Below are positions 15,206 to 23,144 of a stretch of 24,427 bases of DNA, one piece after another (position 1 is the stretch's first letter; each line of letters opens with the position of its first letter). Below the pieces are notes generated by a model. It saw nothing but the letters and a program-made list of their open reading frames with translations. It was not told where the DNA came from and did no database searches. Made by a program: the position numbers and the translations under genes. Origin of the DNA: an uncultured Bacteroides sp. (GTDB lineage: Bacteria; Bacteroidota; Bacteroidia; Bacteroidales; Bacteroidaceae); NCBI RefSeq assembly GCF_910578895.1, contig NZ_CAJTSC010000044.1:1-24427 (forward strand), read 5' to 3'.

Positions 15206-16555
15206 ATGGCAAATGTAATTAAGTTACGTAAAGGCCTCGACATCAACCTGAAAGGCAAAGCTGCCGAAGAGTTTATGTCTGTAAAAGAGCCCGGGTTCTA
15301 TTCGCTGGTGCCCGATGATTTTACAGGCGTCACTCCGAAAGTGGTGGTGAAGGAACAGGAGTATGTAATGGCCGGAGGACCCTTGTTTATTGACAAGAAT
15401 CATCCTGAATTGAAATTTGTTTCGCCCGTAAGCGGCGTAGTGACGAGCGTGGAACGCGGTGCACGTCGTAAGGTGCTGAACATCGTGGTAGAGGCTGCCG
15501 CCGAGCAGGACTACGCGGAGTTCGGTAAAATGGAACCGTTGAAGATGAGCGCGCAAGAAGTGAAAGACGCATTGCTGCAAGCCGGTATGTTCGCTTTCAT
15601 CCGTCAACGCCCGTACGATGTAATCGCCGACCCGACGGTGGCTCCGAAAGCCATTTTCATTTCCGCTTTCGACAGTAATCCGTTGGCTCCCGATTTCGAA
15701 TTCGTCTTGAAAGGCGAAGAGGCAAATTTCCAGACAGGTCTCGATGCTCTGTCGCGCATGGCAAAGACCTATTTGGGCATCAGTGTAAAACAAAAAGCCG
15801 CAGCGCTTGCGCAGGCTAAGAACGTTACCGTCACCGCATTCGACGGTCCTAATCCGGCAGGTAACGTAGGTGTGCAAATCAATCACATCTCTCCCATAGT
15901 GAAAGGCGAGACGGTATGGACTATCGGTGCGGAAGCCGTTATCTTTATCGGACGTTTGATGAATACCGGTCGTGTAGACCTCACCCGTACCGTAGCCGTA
16001 ACCGGTAGCGAAGTGTTGAAACCTGCTTACTGCAAACTGCGTGTAGGTGCATTGCTGACGGACGTCTTCAAGGGTAATGTGGCAACCGACAAAGGCTTGC
16101 GCTATATCAGCGGTAATGTGCTGACAGGTAAGAAGGTAGCTTCCAACGGCTTCCTCGGCGCTTTCGACAGCCAGCTCACCGTTATCCCCGAAGGAGATGA
16201 AATCCATGAAATGTTGGGTTGGATTATGCCGCGTTTCAATCAGTTCAGTGTCAACCGCTCTTACTTCAGTTGGTTGCTGGGCAAGAAGGAATATGTCATC
16301 GATGCCCGTATCAAGGGTGGCGAACGCCACATGATTATGTCGGGCGAGTACGACCGCGTATTCCCAATGGACATTTTCCCCGAATATCTGTTGAAGGCTA
16401 TCATCGCAGGCGACATCGACCGTATGGAAGCTTTGGGCATCTACGAGGTGGCTCCCGAAGATTTCGCCCTTTGTGAGTTCGTATGCTCCTCGAAAGTGGA
16501 AGTTCAACGCATCGTTCGTGCCGGGCTTGATATGCTCCGTGCGGAAATGGCGTAA
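15206..16555 (+). CDS. nqrA: Na+-translocating NADH:quinone reductase subunit A
   Basis: This 449-residue peripheral, cytoplasm-facing subunit of the six-part NQR complex moves electrons from NADH to quinone and pumps Na+. It begins with the family-typical stretch VIKLRKGLDINLKGKA. A biotinyl/lipoyl-like fold follows (PGFYSLVPDDFTGVTPK, then PKVVVKEQEYVMAGGPL) and the protein ends without membrane helices. Length matches the usual 445-450. It is the first gene of a complete nqrABCDEF operon, with a 92-base gap to nqrB that holds a palindromic repeat. Confidence 0.97.
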   Translation: MANVIKLRKGLDINLKGKAAEEFMSVKEPGFYSLVPDDFTGVTPKVVVKEQEYVMAGGPLFIDKNHPELKFVSPVSGVVTSVERGARRKVLNIVVEAAAEQDYAEFGKMEPLKMSAQEVKDALLQAGMFAFIRQRPYDVIADPTVAPKAIFISAFDSNPLAPDFEFVLKGEEANFQTGLDALSRMAKTYLGISVKQKAAALAQAKNVTVTAFDGPNPAGNVGVQINHISPIVKGETVWTIGAEAVIFIGRLMNTGRVDLTRTVAVTGSEVLKPAYCKLRVGALLTDVFKGNVATDKGLRYISGNVLTGKKVASNGFLGAFDSQLTVIPEGDEIHEMLGWIMPRFNQFSVNRSYFSWLLGKKEYVIDARIKGGERHMIMSGEYDRVFPMDIFPEYLLKAIIAGDIDRMEALGIYEVAPEDFALCEFVCSSKVEVQRIVRAGLDMLRAEMA

Positions 16556-16564
16556 ACTAATTAT

Positions 16565-16645
16565 GGATTATAAATTATGAATTGCGGCAAATGGCGGTTC
16601 GCCGATTTGTAATTCAAAATTCAAAACTCAAAATTCAAAATCAAT
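16565..16645. repeat. Palindromic AT-rich intergenic repeat, copy 2 (nqrA-nqrB gap)
   Basis: AAATTATGAATT on the left is answered by half-copies AATTCAAAATTC on the right. A central hairpin CAAATGGC-GGTTC-GCCGATTTG (one bulge) lies between them. It is a degenerate relative of copy 1 and fills nearly the whole gap, ending just before the nqrB ATG at 16648. Confidence 0.7.
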
Positions 16646-16647
16646 AA

Positions 16648-17805
16648 ATGAAAGCGTTAAGAAATTATCTCGACAAGATAAAGCCGAACTTTGAAGAAGG
16701 CGGCAAATTCCACGCATTTCGTTCGGTGTTCGACGGCTTCGAGACATTCCTGTTCGTGCCCAACGCCACTGCGAAATCGGGAACGCATATTCACGACTCC
16801 ATCGATAGTAAACGCATCATGTCGATGGTGGTCATTGCGTTGATACCGGCGCTGTTGTTCGGTATGTATAACGTAGGTTACCAGCATTTCACCAACACCG
16901 GTGCTGCCGGCAGTTTCATCGAAATGTTTGCCTACGGTTTCCTGGCTGTATTGCCTAAAATCATTGTGTCATACGTAGTGGGTCTGGGCATCGAGTTCGT
17001 TGTAGCCCAGTGGAAGAAAGAGGAAATCCAGGAAGGTTTCCTTGTTTCGGGTATCCTTATCCCGATGATTGTGCCGGTAGACTGTCCGTTGTGGATTCTG
17101 GCGGTTGCCACTGCATTCTCCGTAATCTTTGCAAAAGAAGTATTCGGCGGTACGGGTATGAACGTGTTCAACGTGGCACTCATTACGCGTGCCTTCCTGT
17201 TCTTCGCCTATCCTACGAAGATGTCCGGTGACGCCGTTTGGGTATCGGGCGACAGCATCTTCGGTTTGGGACAGTCGGTAGACGGGCTCACCGTTGCCAC
17301 TCCGTTGGGAGCGGCCGCTACTGCGGGCGCTTATCCCGAATTTTCATGGGATATGGTAATCGGGCTTATCCCGGGCTCTATCGGCGAAACCAGCGTCATC
17401 GCCATTGCCCTCGGCGCCATCCTGCTGTTGTGGACGGGCATTGCAAGTTGGAAGACAATGTTCTCCGTATTTGTGGGCGGTGCCTTTATGGGATGGGTGT
17501 TCAACACTGTCGGACCGGACACTGCAATGGCTCAAATGCCGTGGTACGAACATCTCGTATTGGGCGGTTTCTGCTTCGGTGCCGTCTTCATGGCTACCGA
17601 CCCCGTAACTTCTGCCCGCACGGAGACCGGTAAATATATCTTCGGATTTCTGATTGGTGTAATGGCAATCATCATCCGCGTGCTCAACCCCGGCTATCCC
17701 GAAGGCATGATGCTTGCTATCCTGCTGATGAACATCTTCGCTCCGCTGATTGACTACTGTGTGGTACAGGGCAACATCAGCCGCCGCGAGAAACGTGCAG
17801 CGTAA
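16648..17805 (+). CDS. nqrB: Na+-translocating NADH:quinone reductase subunit B
   Basis: This 385-residue polytopic membrane subunit has about ten hydrophobic helices. The family binds riboflavin and a covalent FMN and lies on the Na+ path. The covalent flavin motif DGLTVAT at 212-218 makes T218 the predicted FMN-linked residue. An N-terminal cytoplasmic segment (RNYLDKIKPNFEEGGKF) precedes the first helix (MSMVVIALIPALLFGMYNV). Length is close to the usual 400-415, slightly short. The flavin transferase ApbE needed for this modification is not encoded in the window. Confidence 0.97.
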   Translation: MKALRNYLDKIKPNFEEGGKFHAFRSVFDGFETFLFVPNATAKSGTHIHDSIDSKRIMSMVVIALIPALLFGMYNVGYQHFTNTGAAGSFIEMFAYGFLAVLPKIIVSYVVGLGIEFVVAQWKKEEIQEGFLVSGILIPMIVPVDCPLWILAVATAFSVIFAKEVFGGTGMNVFNVALITRAFLFFAYPTKMSGDAVWVSGDSIFGLGQSVDGLTVATPLGAAATAGAYPEFSWDMVIGLIPGSIGETSVIAIALGAILLLWTGIASWKTMFSVFVGGAFMGWVFNTVGPDTAMAQMPWYEHLVLGGFCFGAVFMATDPVTSARTETGKYIFGFLIGVMAIIIRVLNPGYPEGMMLAILLMNIFAPLIDYCVVQGNISRREKRAA

Positions 17806-17807
17806 TT

Positions 17808-17842
17808 AATTATGAATTAAGGATGATGAATTATGAATTTTG
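17808..17842. repeat. Palindromic AT-rich repeat, partial copy 3 (nqrB-nqrC gap)
   Basis: AATTATGAATT and then GAATTATGAATTTTG occur in direct order, matching the left arm of copy 1; no right arm is present. The second arm runs into the beginning of the nqrC reading frame and carries an ATG (17833) that is out of frame with nqrC. Confidence 0.7.
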
Positions 17843-18547
17843 TTCAACATTCAACGTTCGGTTCAAGATAGTAACAGTTATACTATCATTTATGCTTCGG
17901 TAATGGTTGTTATCGTTGCATTCCTGCTGGCATTCGTAAGCTCTTCTCTGCGTGCCACCCAGAACAAGAACGTGGAACTGGACACGAAGAAGCAGATACT
18001 TGCCGCCCTCAACATCAAGGATGTGAAGGATGCCGACGCAGAATATAATAAGTACATCAAAGGCGATATGCTGATGAACCAAGACGGCACGCTCGCCGAG
18101 AACGAAGGTGCATTTGCCACCGCTTACGAAAAGGAAGCTAAGGAAAACAACCGTCTGCACGTGTTCGTGGCGGAAGTGGAAGGGGAGACCAAATATGTAT
18201 TCCCCGTTTACGGTGCAGGTCTTTGGGGCGCTATCTGGGGATATGTCGCTTTGAACAGCGATAAGGACACCGTTTACGGCGTCTACTTCTCTCATGCCAG
18301 CGAAACCCCGGGCTTGGGTGCCGAAATCGCCACTCCTCACTTCCAGGGAGAGTTTCCGGGCAAGAAGACACTGGAGAACGGTGAAATCGCCCTCGGTGTT
18401 GTGAAGAACGGAAAAGTAGAGAAACCTGATTATCAGGTGGACGGTATTTCCGGCGGTACTATCACCTCTGTAGGTGTGGATGCCATGCTGAAAACCTGTC
18501 TGGCAAGCTACAAGAATTTTTTAACCAATAATAAGGAGGAGAAATAA
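17840..18547 (+). CDS. nqrC: Na+-translocating NADH:quinone reductase subunit C
   Basis: This 235-residue subunit has one N-terminal membrane helix (IIYASVMVVIVAFLLAFV) and an FMN-binding periplasmic domain. The covalent flavin motif DGISGGT at 201-207 makes T207 the predicted FMN-linked residue. The only upstream start options in frame are TTG at 17840 and ATT at 17837, since TGA at 17834-17836 closes the frame. The first in-frame ATG lies inside the helix. I take TTG, giving MFNIQRSVQDSNSY before the helix. An ATG at 17833 in the neighbouring frame would join this frame if one base were removed. The nqrD ATG follows 4 bases after the stop. Confidence 0.93.
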   Translation: MFNIQRSVQDSNSYTIIYASVMVVIVAFLLAFVSSSLRATQNKNVELDTKKQILAALNIKDVKDADAEYNKYIKGDMLMNQDGTLAENEGAFATAYEKEAKENNRLHVFVAEVEGETKYVFPVYGAGLWGAIWGYVALNSDKDTVYGVYFSHASETPGLGAEIATPHFQGEFPGKKTLENGEIALGVVKNGKVEKPDYQVDGISGGTITSVGVDAMLKTCLASYKNFLTNNKEEK

Positions 18548-18551
18548 GAAT

Positions 18552-19187
18552 ATGGGAGCATTGTTTTCAAAGAAGAATAAAGAAGTATTCTCAACTCCGC
18601 TCGGATTGAACAACCCCGTTACCGTGCAGGTGCTGGGCATCTGTTCCGCCTTGGCAGTTACCGCAAAGCTGGAGCCGGCTATCGTGATGGGACTTTCCGT
18701 AACAGTGATTACGGCGTTTGCCAACGTGGTGATTTCACTGTTGCGCAAGACTATCCCCAACCGCATCCGTATCATCGTTCAGTTGGTGGTGGTTGCGGCG
18801 TTGGTGACGATTGTCAGCGAAATCCTGAAAGCTTTCGCCTACGATGTAAGCGTGCAGCTTTCCGTATACGTGGGTCTGATTATCACCAACTGTATCCTCA
18901 TGGGACGTTTGGAAGCATTTGCCATGCAGAATGGTCCGTGGGAGTCTTTCCTCGATGGCGTAGGCAACGGTTTGGGATATGCCAAGATTTTGGTTATCGT
19001 AGCTTTCTTCCGCGAGCTTTTAGGTTCGGGCACATTGCTCGGTTTCAACATCCTGAACTACGGATGGCTGAAAGAACTGGGTTATGTGAACAACGGCTTG
19101 ATGCTGATGCCGCCTATGGCGCTGATACTCTGCGCTTGCATCATCTGGTATCAACGTGCACGCCATAAAGAGTTGCAGGAAAAATAA
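18552..19187 (+). CDS. nqrD: Na+-translocating NADH:quinone reductase subunit D
   Basis: This 211-residue integral membrane subunit has about six helices and is homologous to NqrE with inverted topology. The family places a 2Fe-2S centre between NqrD and NqrE. Typical features are GLNNPVTVQVLGICSALAVT at the start, TNCILMGRLEAFAM in the middle and RELLGSGTLLG later; C111 in ITNCILMGR is the candidate cluster ligand. It is closely linked to nqrC (4-base gap). A 126-base repeat-bearing gap separates it from nqrE. Confidence 0.97.
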   Translation: MGALFSKKNKEVFSTPLGLNNPVTVQVLGICSALAVTAKLEPAIVMGLSVTVITAFANVVISLLRKTIPNRIRIIVQLVVVAALVTIVSEILKAFAYDVSVQLSVYVGLIITNCILMGRLEAFAMQNGPWESFLDGVGNGLGYAKILVIVAFFRELLGSGTLLGFNILNYGWLKELGYVNNGLMLMPPMALILCACIIWYQRARHKELQEK

Positions 19188-19197
19188 AATTAATTAT

Positions 19198-19306
19198 AAA
19201 TTATGAATTTTGAATGGGGGGATGAGGAGTTTTTCTCTATGGTCCTTACGTTTAAACAGTAGCAGATTCATTGATTCATAATTCAAAATTCGTAATTCAA
19301 AATTAA
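19198..19306. repeat. Palindromic AT-rich intergenic repeat, copy 4 (nqrD-nqrE gap)
   Basis: AATTATGAATTTTGAAT (19199-19215) is inverted at 19281-19297 with one G for A change, and extra half-copies flank the right arm (19273-19280 and 19294-19306). The first 24 bases, including the GGGGGGA that follows the arm, are identical to copy 1, but the loop sequence differs. It lies inside the operon, so it would be transcribed as a hairpin between nqrD and nqrE. Confidence 0.85.
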
Positions 19307-19313
19307 GAAGATT

Positions 19314-19940
19314 ATGGAACATTTATTAAGTTTATTCGTCCGCTCCATTTTTGTGGACAACATGATATTCGCATTCTTCCTCGGCATGTGCTCTTACCTT
19401 GCCGTATCCAAGAATGTGAAGACTGCCGTAGGACTGGGTATTGCCGTAACTTTCGTGTTGGTAGTTACGCTTCCGGTCAACTATTTGTTGCAAACGAAAG
19501 TGCTGGGTCCCGATGCCATTATCGAAGGCGTCGACCTCAGTTTCCTGAGTTTTATCCTTTTCATTGCCGTGATTGCCGCTATCGTGCAGCTGGTAGAGAT
19601 GATTGTGGAACGTTTCAGCCCTGCGCTTTACGCTTCACTGGGTATTTTCCTGCCGCTGATTGCCGTGAACTGCGCCATCATGGGTGCGTCGCTCTTCATG
19701 CAGCAACGCATCAACGTGGGCGAGAGCGACCCTAAATTCATCGGTGGCGTTGCCGATGCCGTTTCCTACGCTTTGGGTTCGGGTATCGGTTGGTTGCTGG
19801 CTATCGTGGGCTTGGCTGCCATTCGTGAGAAAATGGCTTACTCCGATGTGCCTGCTCCGCTGAAAGGCTTGGGCATCACCTTCATCACTGTAGGTCTGAT
19901 GGCAATGGCATTCATGTGTTTCTCTGGTTTGAACATCTAA
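19314..19940 (+). CDS. nqrE: Na+-translocating NADH:quinone reductase subunit E
   Basis: This 208-residue integral membrane subunit has about six helices. Family-typical stretches are VDNMIFAFFLGMCSYLAVSK near the N-terminus and LIAVNCAIMGASLFM in the fourth helix. The Cys residues in GMCSY and VNCAIMG match the ligands that, with NqrD, hold the intramembrane 2Fe-2S centre. Length agrees with the usual 198-208. It is 18 bases upstream of nqrF. Confidence 0.97.
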   Translation: MEHLLSLFVRSIFVDNMIFAFFLGMCSYLAVSKNVKTAVGLGIAVTFVLVVTLPVNYLLQTKVLGPDAIIEGVDLSFLSFILFIAVIAAIVQLVEMIVERFSPALYASLGIFLPLIAVNCAIMGASLFMQQRINVGESDPKFIGGVADAVSYALGSGIGWLLAIVGLAAIREKMAYSDVPAPLKGLGITFITVGLMAMAFMCFSGLNI

Positions 19941-19958
19941 AAGAAAGGAATAAAGACA

Positions 19959-21233
19959 ATGGATATGAATTTGATATTAGCAAGCATTGGAGTATTCCTC
20001 GCGGTTGTTCTGCTGCTTGTGGTTATTCTGTTGGTAGCCAAACAGTTTTTGGTACCTTCAGGTAATGTGAAATTGACTATCAACGGCGATAAGGAACTGG
20101 AAGTCGCTTCCGGTTCGACGTTGCTGAACACGCTGTCTGTAAACGGCATCTTCCTTTCCTCTGCTTGCGGTGGTAAGGGTTCGTGCGGACAGTGCAAATG
20201 CCAGGTTGTGGAAGGCGGCGGCGAAATACTGCCCTCCGAAATACCTCACTTCAGCCGTAAGCAGGTTCAGGACAATTGGCGTCTGGGCTGCCAGGTGAAG
20301 GTGAAAGGCGACATGGGAATTAAGATTGACGAGTCCGTGCTCGGCGTAAAAGAGTGGGAGTGCGAGGTTATCTCCAACAAGAACGTGGCTACGTTTATCA
20401 AAGAGTTTATCGTTGCTCTGCCTAAGGGCGAGCACATGGACTTCGTGCCGGGTTCATACGCGCAAATCAAGATTCCTAAATACTCGATGGACTATGACAA
20501 GGATATCGACAAATCCCTTATCGGTGAGGAGTATCTGCCTGCATGGGAGAAATTCGGCCTGCTGGGCTTGAAGTGCCGCAACGATGAGGAAACCATCCGT
20601 GCCTACTCTATGGCGAACTATCCTGCCGAGGGCGACCGCATCATGCTGACGGTACGTATCGCCACTCCGCCGTTCAAGCCGAAAGACCAGGGTCCGGGCT
20701 TCATGGACGTAATGCCGGGTATCGCTTCGTCTTATATCTTCACATTGAAGCCGGGCGACAAGGTAATCATGAGCGGTCCTTACGGAGATTTCCATCCGAT
20801 TTTCGATTCCAAGAAGGAGATGATGTGGATTGGCGGTGGTGCCGGTATGGCTCCGTTGCGTGCGCAGATTATGCACTTGACGAAGACGCTGCACACTACA
20901 GACCGTGTGATGAACTACTTCTACGGTGCGCGTGCGCTGAACGAGGTGTTCTATCTGGAAGACTTCCTGCAGATAGAGAAGGATTTCCCCAACTTCAAGT
21001 TCCATCTTGCCTTGGACCGTCCCGATCCGGCAGCCGATGCGGCGGGCGTGAAGTATACTCCGGGCTTCGTTCACAACGTAATCTACGAGACTTACCTGAA
21101 AGACCACGAAGCTCCCGAAGATATCGAATACTACATGTGCGGTCCCGGCCCGATGTCCAAAGCCGTTGAGAAGATGCTCGACGACCTCGGTGTTCCGGCT
21201 CAGAACCTGATGTTCGATAATTTCGGCGGATAA
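19959..21233 (+). CDS. nqrF: Na+-translocating NADH:quinone reductase subunit F
   Basis: This 424-residue NADH-oxidising subunit is the electron entry point of the complex. It has one N-terminal membrane helix (LILASIGVFLAVVLLLVVIL). A ferredoxin-like 2Fe-2S domain follows, with Cys at 70, 76, 79 and 111, the same spacing as in the Vibrio protein. An FAD domain has RAYSMANYP, and an NADH-binding domain has WIGGGAGMAPLRAQ, with YYMCGPGPM near the C-terminus. All key residues appear intact. It is the last operon gene and is followed by a strong terminator. Confidence 0.97.
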   Translation: MDMNLILASIGVFLAVVLLLVVILLVAKQFLVPSGNVKLTINGDKELEVASGSTLLNTLSVNGIFLSSACGGKGSCGQCKCQVVEGGGEILPSEIPHFSRKQVQDNWRLGCQVKVKGDMGIKIDESVLGVKEWECEVISNKNVATFIKEFIVALPKGEHMDFVPGSYAQIKIPKYSMDYDKDIDKSLIGEEYLPAWEKFGLLGLKCRNDEETIRAYSMANYPAEGDRIMLTVRIATPPFKPKDQGPGFMDVMPGIASSYIFTLKPGDKVIMSGPYGDFHPIFDSKKEMMWIGGGAGMAPLRAQIMHLTKTLHTTDRVMNYFYGARALNEVFYLEDFLQIEKDFPNFKFHLALDRPDPAADAAGVKYTPGFVHNVIYETYLKDHEAPEDIEYYMCGPGPMSKAVEKMLDDLGVPAQNLMFDNFGG

Positions 21234-21267
21234 GACGTTATTGTCAGGACACATTAATAATAAAGAG

Positions 21268-21304
21268 ACTCCGGCAGGGTATAAGACCTTGCCGGAGTTT
21301 TTTT
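21268..21304 (+). terminator. Intrinsic terminator of the nqr operon
   Basis: ACTCCGGCAGGGT (21268-21280) pairs with ACCTTGCCGGAGT (21286-21298) with one G-T pair and a 5-base loop, followed by a T run to 21304. Confidence 0.95.
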
Positions 21305-21372
21305 GTGAGCGCATCCGCGTTATATTGACAGTTTATTTCTTATACACTGGTAGTATAATAGGAAAAAAACAA

Positions 21373-21380
21373 TATCTTTG
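21373..21380 (+). promoter_or_regulatory. -7 element of the helicase gene
   Basis: TATCTTTG matches TAnnTTTG and lies 24 bases before the ATG at 21405. The -33 region has no clear TTTG. Confidence 0.5.
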
Positions 21381-21404
21381 TTCTTTATTAAACCCAAGAA
21401 CATT

Positions 21405-22817
21405 ATGGAACAGTCGGATATACTTCGCAACTTACAGATAGAGTACCTCACTCCGATGCAGGAGGCTGCACGGGATGCTTACCGGTCGGATAAGGACCTC
21501 GTACTTTTATCGCCCACAGGCTCGGGCAAGACATTGGCATTCCTGCTGCCGTTGGTACAGTCGCTCCGGACGGATGTGCAGGGTGTGCAGGCGGTGGTGC
21601 TTGTCCCTTCGCGTGAGCTTGCCTTGCAGATAGAAACCGTGTTCAAGTCAATGAATGTGCCCTTCAAGGCAATGAGCTGCTACGGCGGGCGTCCCGCAAT
21701 GGAAGAACACCGTACGATGAAAGGGATTAACCCTGCTGTCATTGTCGGCACCCCCGGGCGGATGAACGACCATCTACGGAAGCGGAATTTTGATGCCCGT
21801 TCCGTTGCTGCGTTGGTAATAGATGAATTCGACAAGTGCCTTGAGTTCGGCTTCCATGATGAAATGGCAGAGGTTATCGGACAATTGCCCGCCTTGAAGA
21901 AGCGGGTGTTGCTTTCGGCTACGGACGCGGCAGAAATACCGGCGTTTGTAAAGGCGGGTTCTGCATCCGTAAAGGTCAACTCTGCAACTCTGAAGTCCAA
22001 CACTGCATCCGCAGCGTTCAACGTGGCAGATGCCCCTCTTCAACCGGCAGGAGCGGAGGGGTTTATCAAACTGGATTTCCTCTCGGAAGAAGCCGTTTCC
22101 GAACGCTTGAACTTGCAGAAAGTCATTTCTCCCGAGAAAGACAAGCTGGAGACACTGTTCCGGCTGCTTTGCACGCTTGGCGACCGTTCTACACTGGTGT
22201 TCGTGAACTATCGCGAGAGTGTGGAGCGGGTAGTTTCCTACTTGAAGTCGAAAAAATTCCCCTGCGATGCTTTTCATGGCGGCATGGAACAGGACGACCG
22301 CGAACGGGCGCTTTATAAGTTCCGCAACGGCAGTTGCCCAGTTCTGGTGTCGACCGACCTTGCCGCACGCGGGCTGGATATTCCCGGCATCGACAATGTG
22401 GTGCATTATCATATACCCGTCAACGAAGAAGCCTTTACGCACCGAAACGGACGTACGGCACGTTGGGAAGCACGCGGTTCGTCTTTCCTGCTTCTTCATG
22501 CGGAAGAACGCCTGCCCGGCTATCTGCCGGAAGAAATCCCTGTATCCGAATTGCCCGAACAGACTCCGAAGCCAGCAAAGTCCCGTTGGGCCACCTTATA
22601 TATCGGCAAGGGCAAGAAAGACAAACTGAACAAGGTAGACATTGTAGGTTTCTTGTATAAGAAAGGCGGGTTGGTGCGCGAAGACGTGGGGCAGGTGGAT
22701 GTGAAAGAGCATTATGCTTTTGTGGTAGTTCGCCGCAGCAAGGCGAAGCAACTGCTCACGCTGCTGCGCGGGGAAAAGATAAAAGGCATGAAGACGTTGA
22801 TAGAAGAAGCCCGTTAG
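21405..22817 (+). CDS. DEAD-box-like RNA helicase with DbpA-type RNA-binding domain
   Basis: This 470-residue ATP-dependent RNA helicase probably acts in ribosome assembly or RNA turnover in the cytoplasm. RecA domain 1 has motif I SPTGSGKT (36-43), Ia PSRELALQ, GTPGRM, motif II as DEFD at 140-143 instead of DEAD, and motif III SAT. RecA domain 2 has VFVNYRES, STDLAARGLDI and motif VI as HRNGRTARW. The C-terminal about 75 residues (WATLYIGKGKKDKLNKVDIV onward) match the DbpA RNA-binding domain that in Escherichia coli recognises 23S rRNA hairpin 92. A low-complexity insert at 186-206 made of three 7-residue repeats lies between the RecA domains. ATG 21405 is chosen because the Q-motif region follows at normal distance; a TTG at 21378 would fall on the -7 element. 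Confidence 0.92.
   Translation: MEQSDILRNLQIEYLTPMQEAARDAYRSDKDLVLLSPTGSGKTLAFLLPLVQSLRTDVQGVQAVVLVPSRELALQIETVFKSMNVPFKAMSCYGGRPAMEEHRTMKGINPAVIVGTPGRMNDHLRKRNFDARSVAALVIDEFDKCLEFGFHDEMAEVIGQLPALKKRVLLSATDAAEIPAFVKAGSASVKVNSATLKSNTASAAFNVADAPLQPAGAEGFIKLDFLSEEAVSERLNLQKVISPEKDKLETLFRLLCTLGDRSTLVFVNYRESVERVVSYLKSKKFPCDAFHGGMEQDDRERALYKFRNGSCPVLVSTDLAARGLDIPGIDNVVHYHIPVNEEAFTHRNGRTARWEARGSSFLLLHAEERLPGYLPEEIPVSELPEQTPKPAKSRWATLYIGKGKKDKLNKVDIVGFLYKKGGLVREDVGQVDVKEHYAFVVVRRSKAKQLLTLLRGEKIKGMKTLIEEAR
21960..22022 (+). repeat. Three imperfect 21-base tandem repeats inside the helicase gene
   Basis: Units at 21960-21980, 21981-22001 and 22002-22022 start (t/a)CTGCA and end (g/c/t)TCAAC or TCCAAC. 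They encode SASVKVN, SATLKSN and TASAAFN in frame. Confidence 0.75.
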
Positions 22818-22821
22818 CGAT

Positions 22822-22897
22822 ATGTTGTGAAGCATGCCTGCTGATGTTGTTAAGCATAACGGAATGGCTTGTTTGTAATAATTATGCATGTTTTTTT
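22822..22897 (+). other. Post-helicase intergenic region with direct repeat and weak terminator
   Basis: ATGTTGTGAAGCAT (22822-22835) recurs as ATGTTGTTAAGCAT (22844-22857). GCATAA (22854-22859) can pair with TTATGC (22882-22887) ahead of seven T's (22891-22897), a weak candidate terminator. From 22898 to 23060 I see only AT-rich sequence without a gene or strong structure. Confidence 0.35.
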
Positions 22898-23060
22898 CGG
22901 TTTTTGTTTCCGGTAGGAAGTTATTCCCGTTTCTGCCTTTCAGTTTACTTTTTAATAGTCTGTTTGGTAATTACACATAACAGATTGGTGAATATTTCTT
23001 GTATATACCAATAAAAAGTAAGGTAAATACGCGATAAAGAAGAATTTTTATAAGGAAAGA

Positions 23061-23091
23061 TTTGCAATGCTGAAATAATTCCGTAATTTCG
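23061..23091 (+). promoter_or_regulatory. serC promoter
   Basis: TTTG (23061-23064) is followed after exactly 19 bases by TAATTTCG (23084-23091), one base off TAnnTTTG. It lies 53 bases before the serC ATG. Confidence 0.6.
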
Positions 23092-23144
23092 CCATGTCTA
23101 AAGACACAAAATGAACGAAATTGTATAACCAAAACAAACTTCAA

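Noticed and set aside
15224..16507. 427-residue open frame antisense to nqrA
   Set aside because: The sense strand encodes a clear NqrA of full length; the antisense product has no family features.
15206..21233. An Rnf complex instead of NQR
   Set aside because: The order A-B-C-D-E-F, the NqrA start, and NqrF with ferredoxin-FAD-NADH domains fit NQR; no RnfB- or RnfC-type iron-sulfur proteins are present.
23111..23128. Five-codon upstream frame (MNEIV) before serC as a leader peptide
   Set aside because: It is short, has no serine or attenuator-like codon run, and no alternative hairpins are visible.
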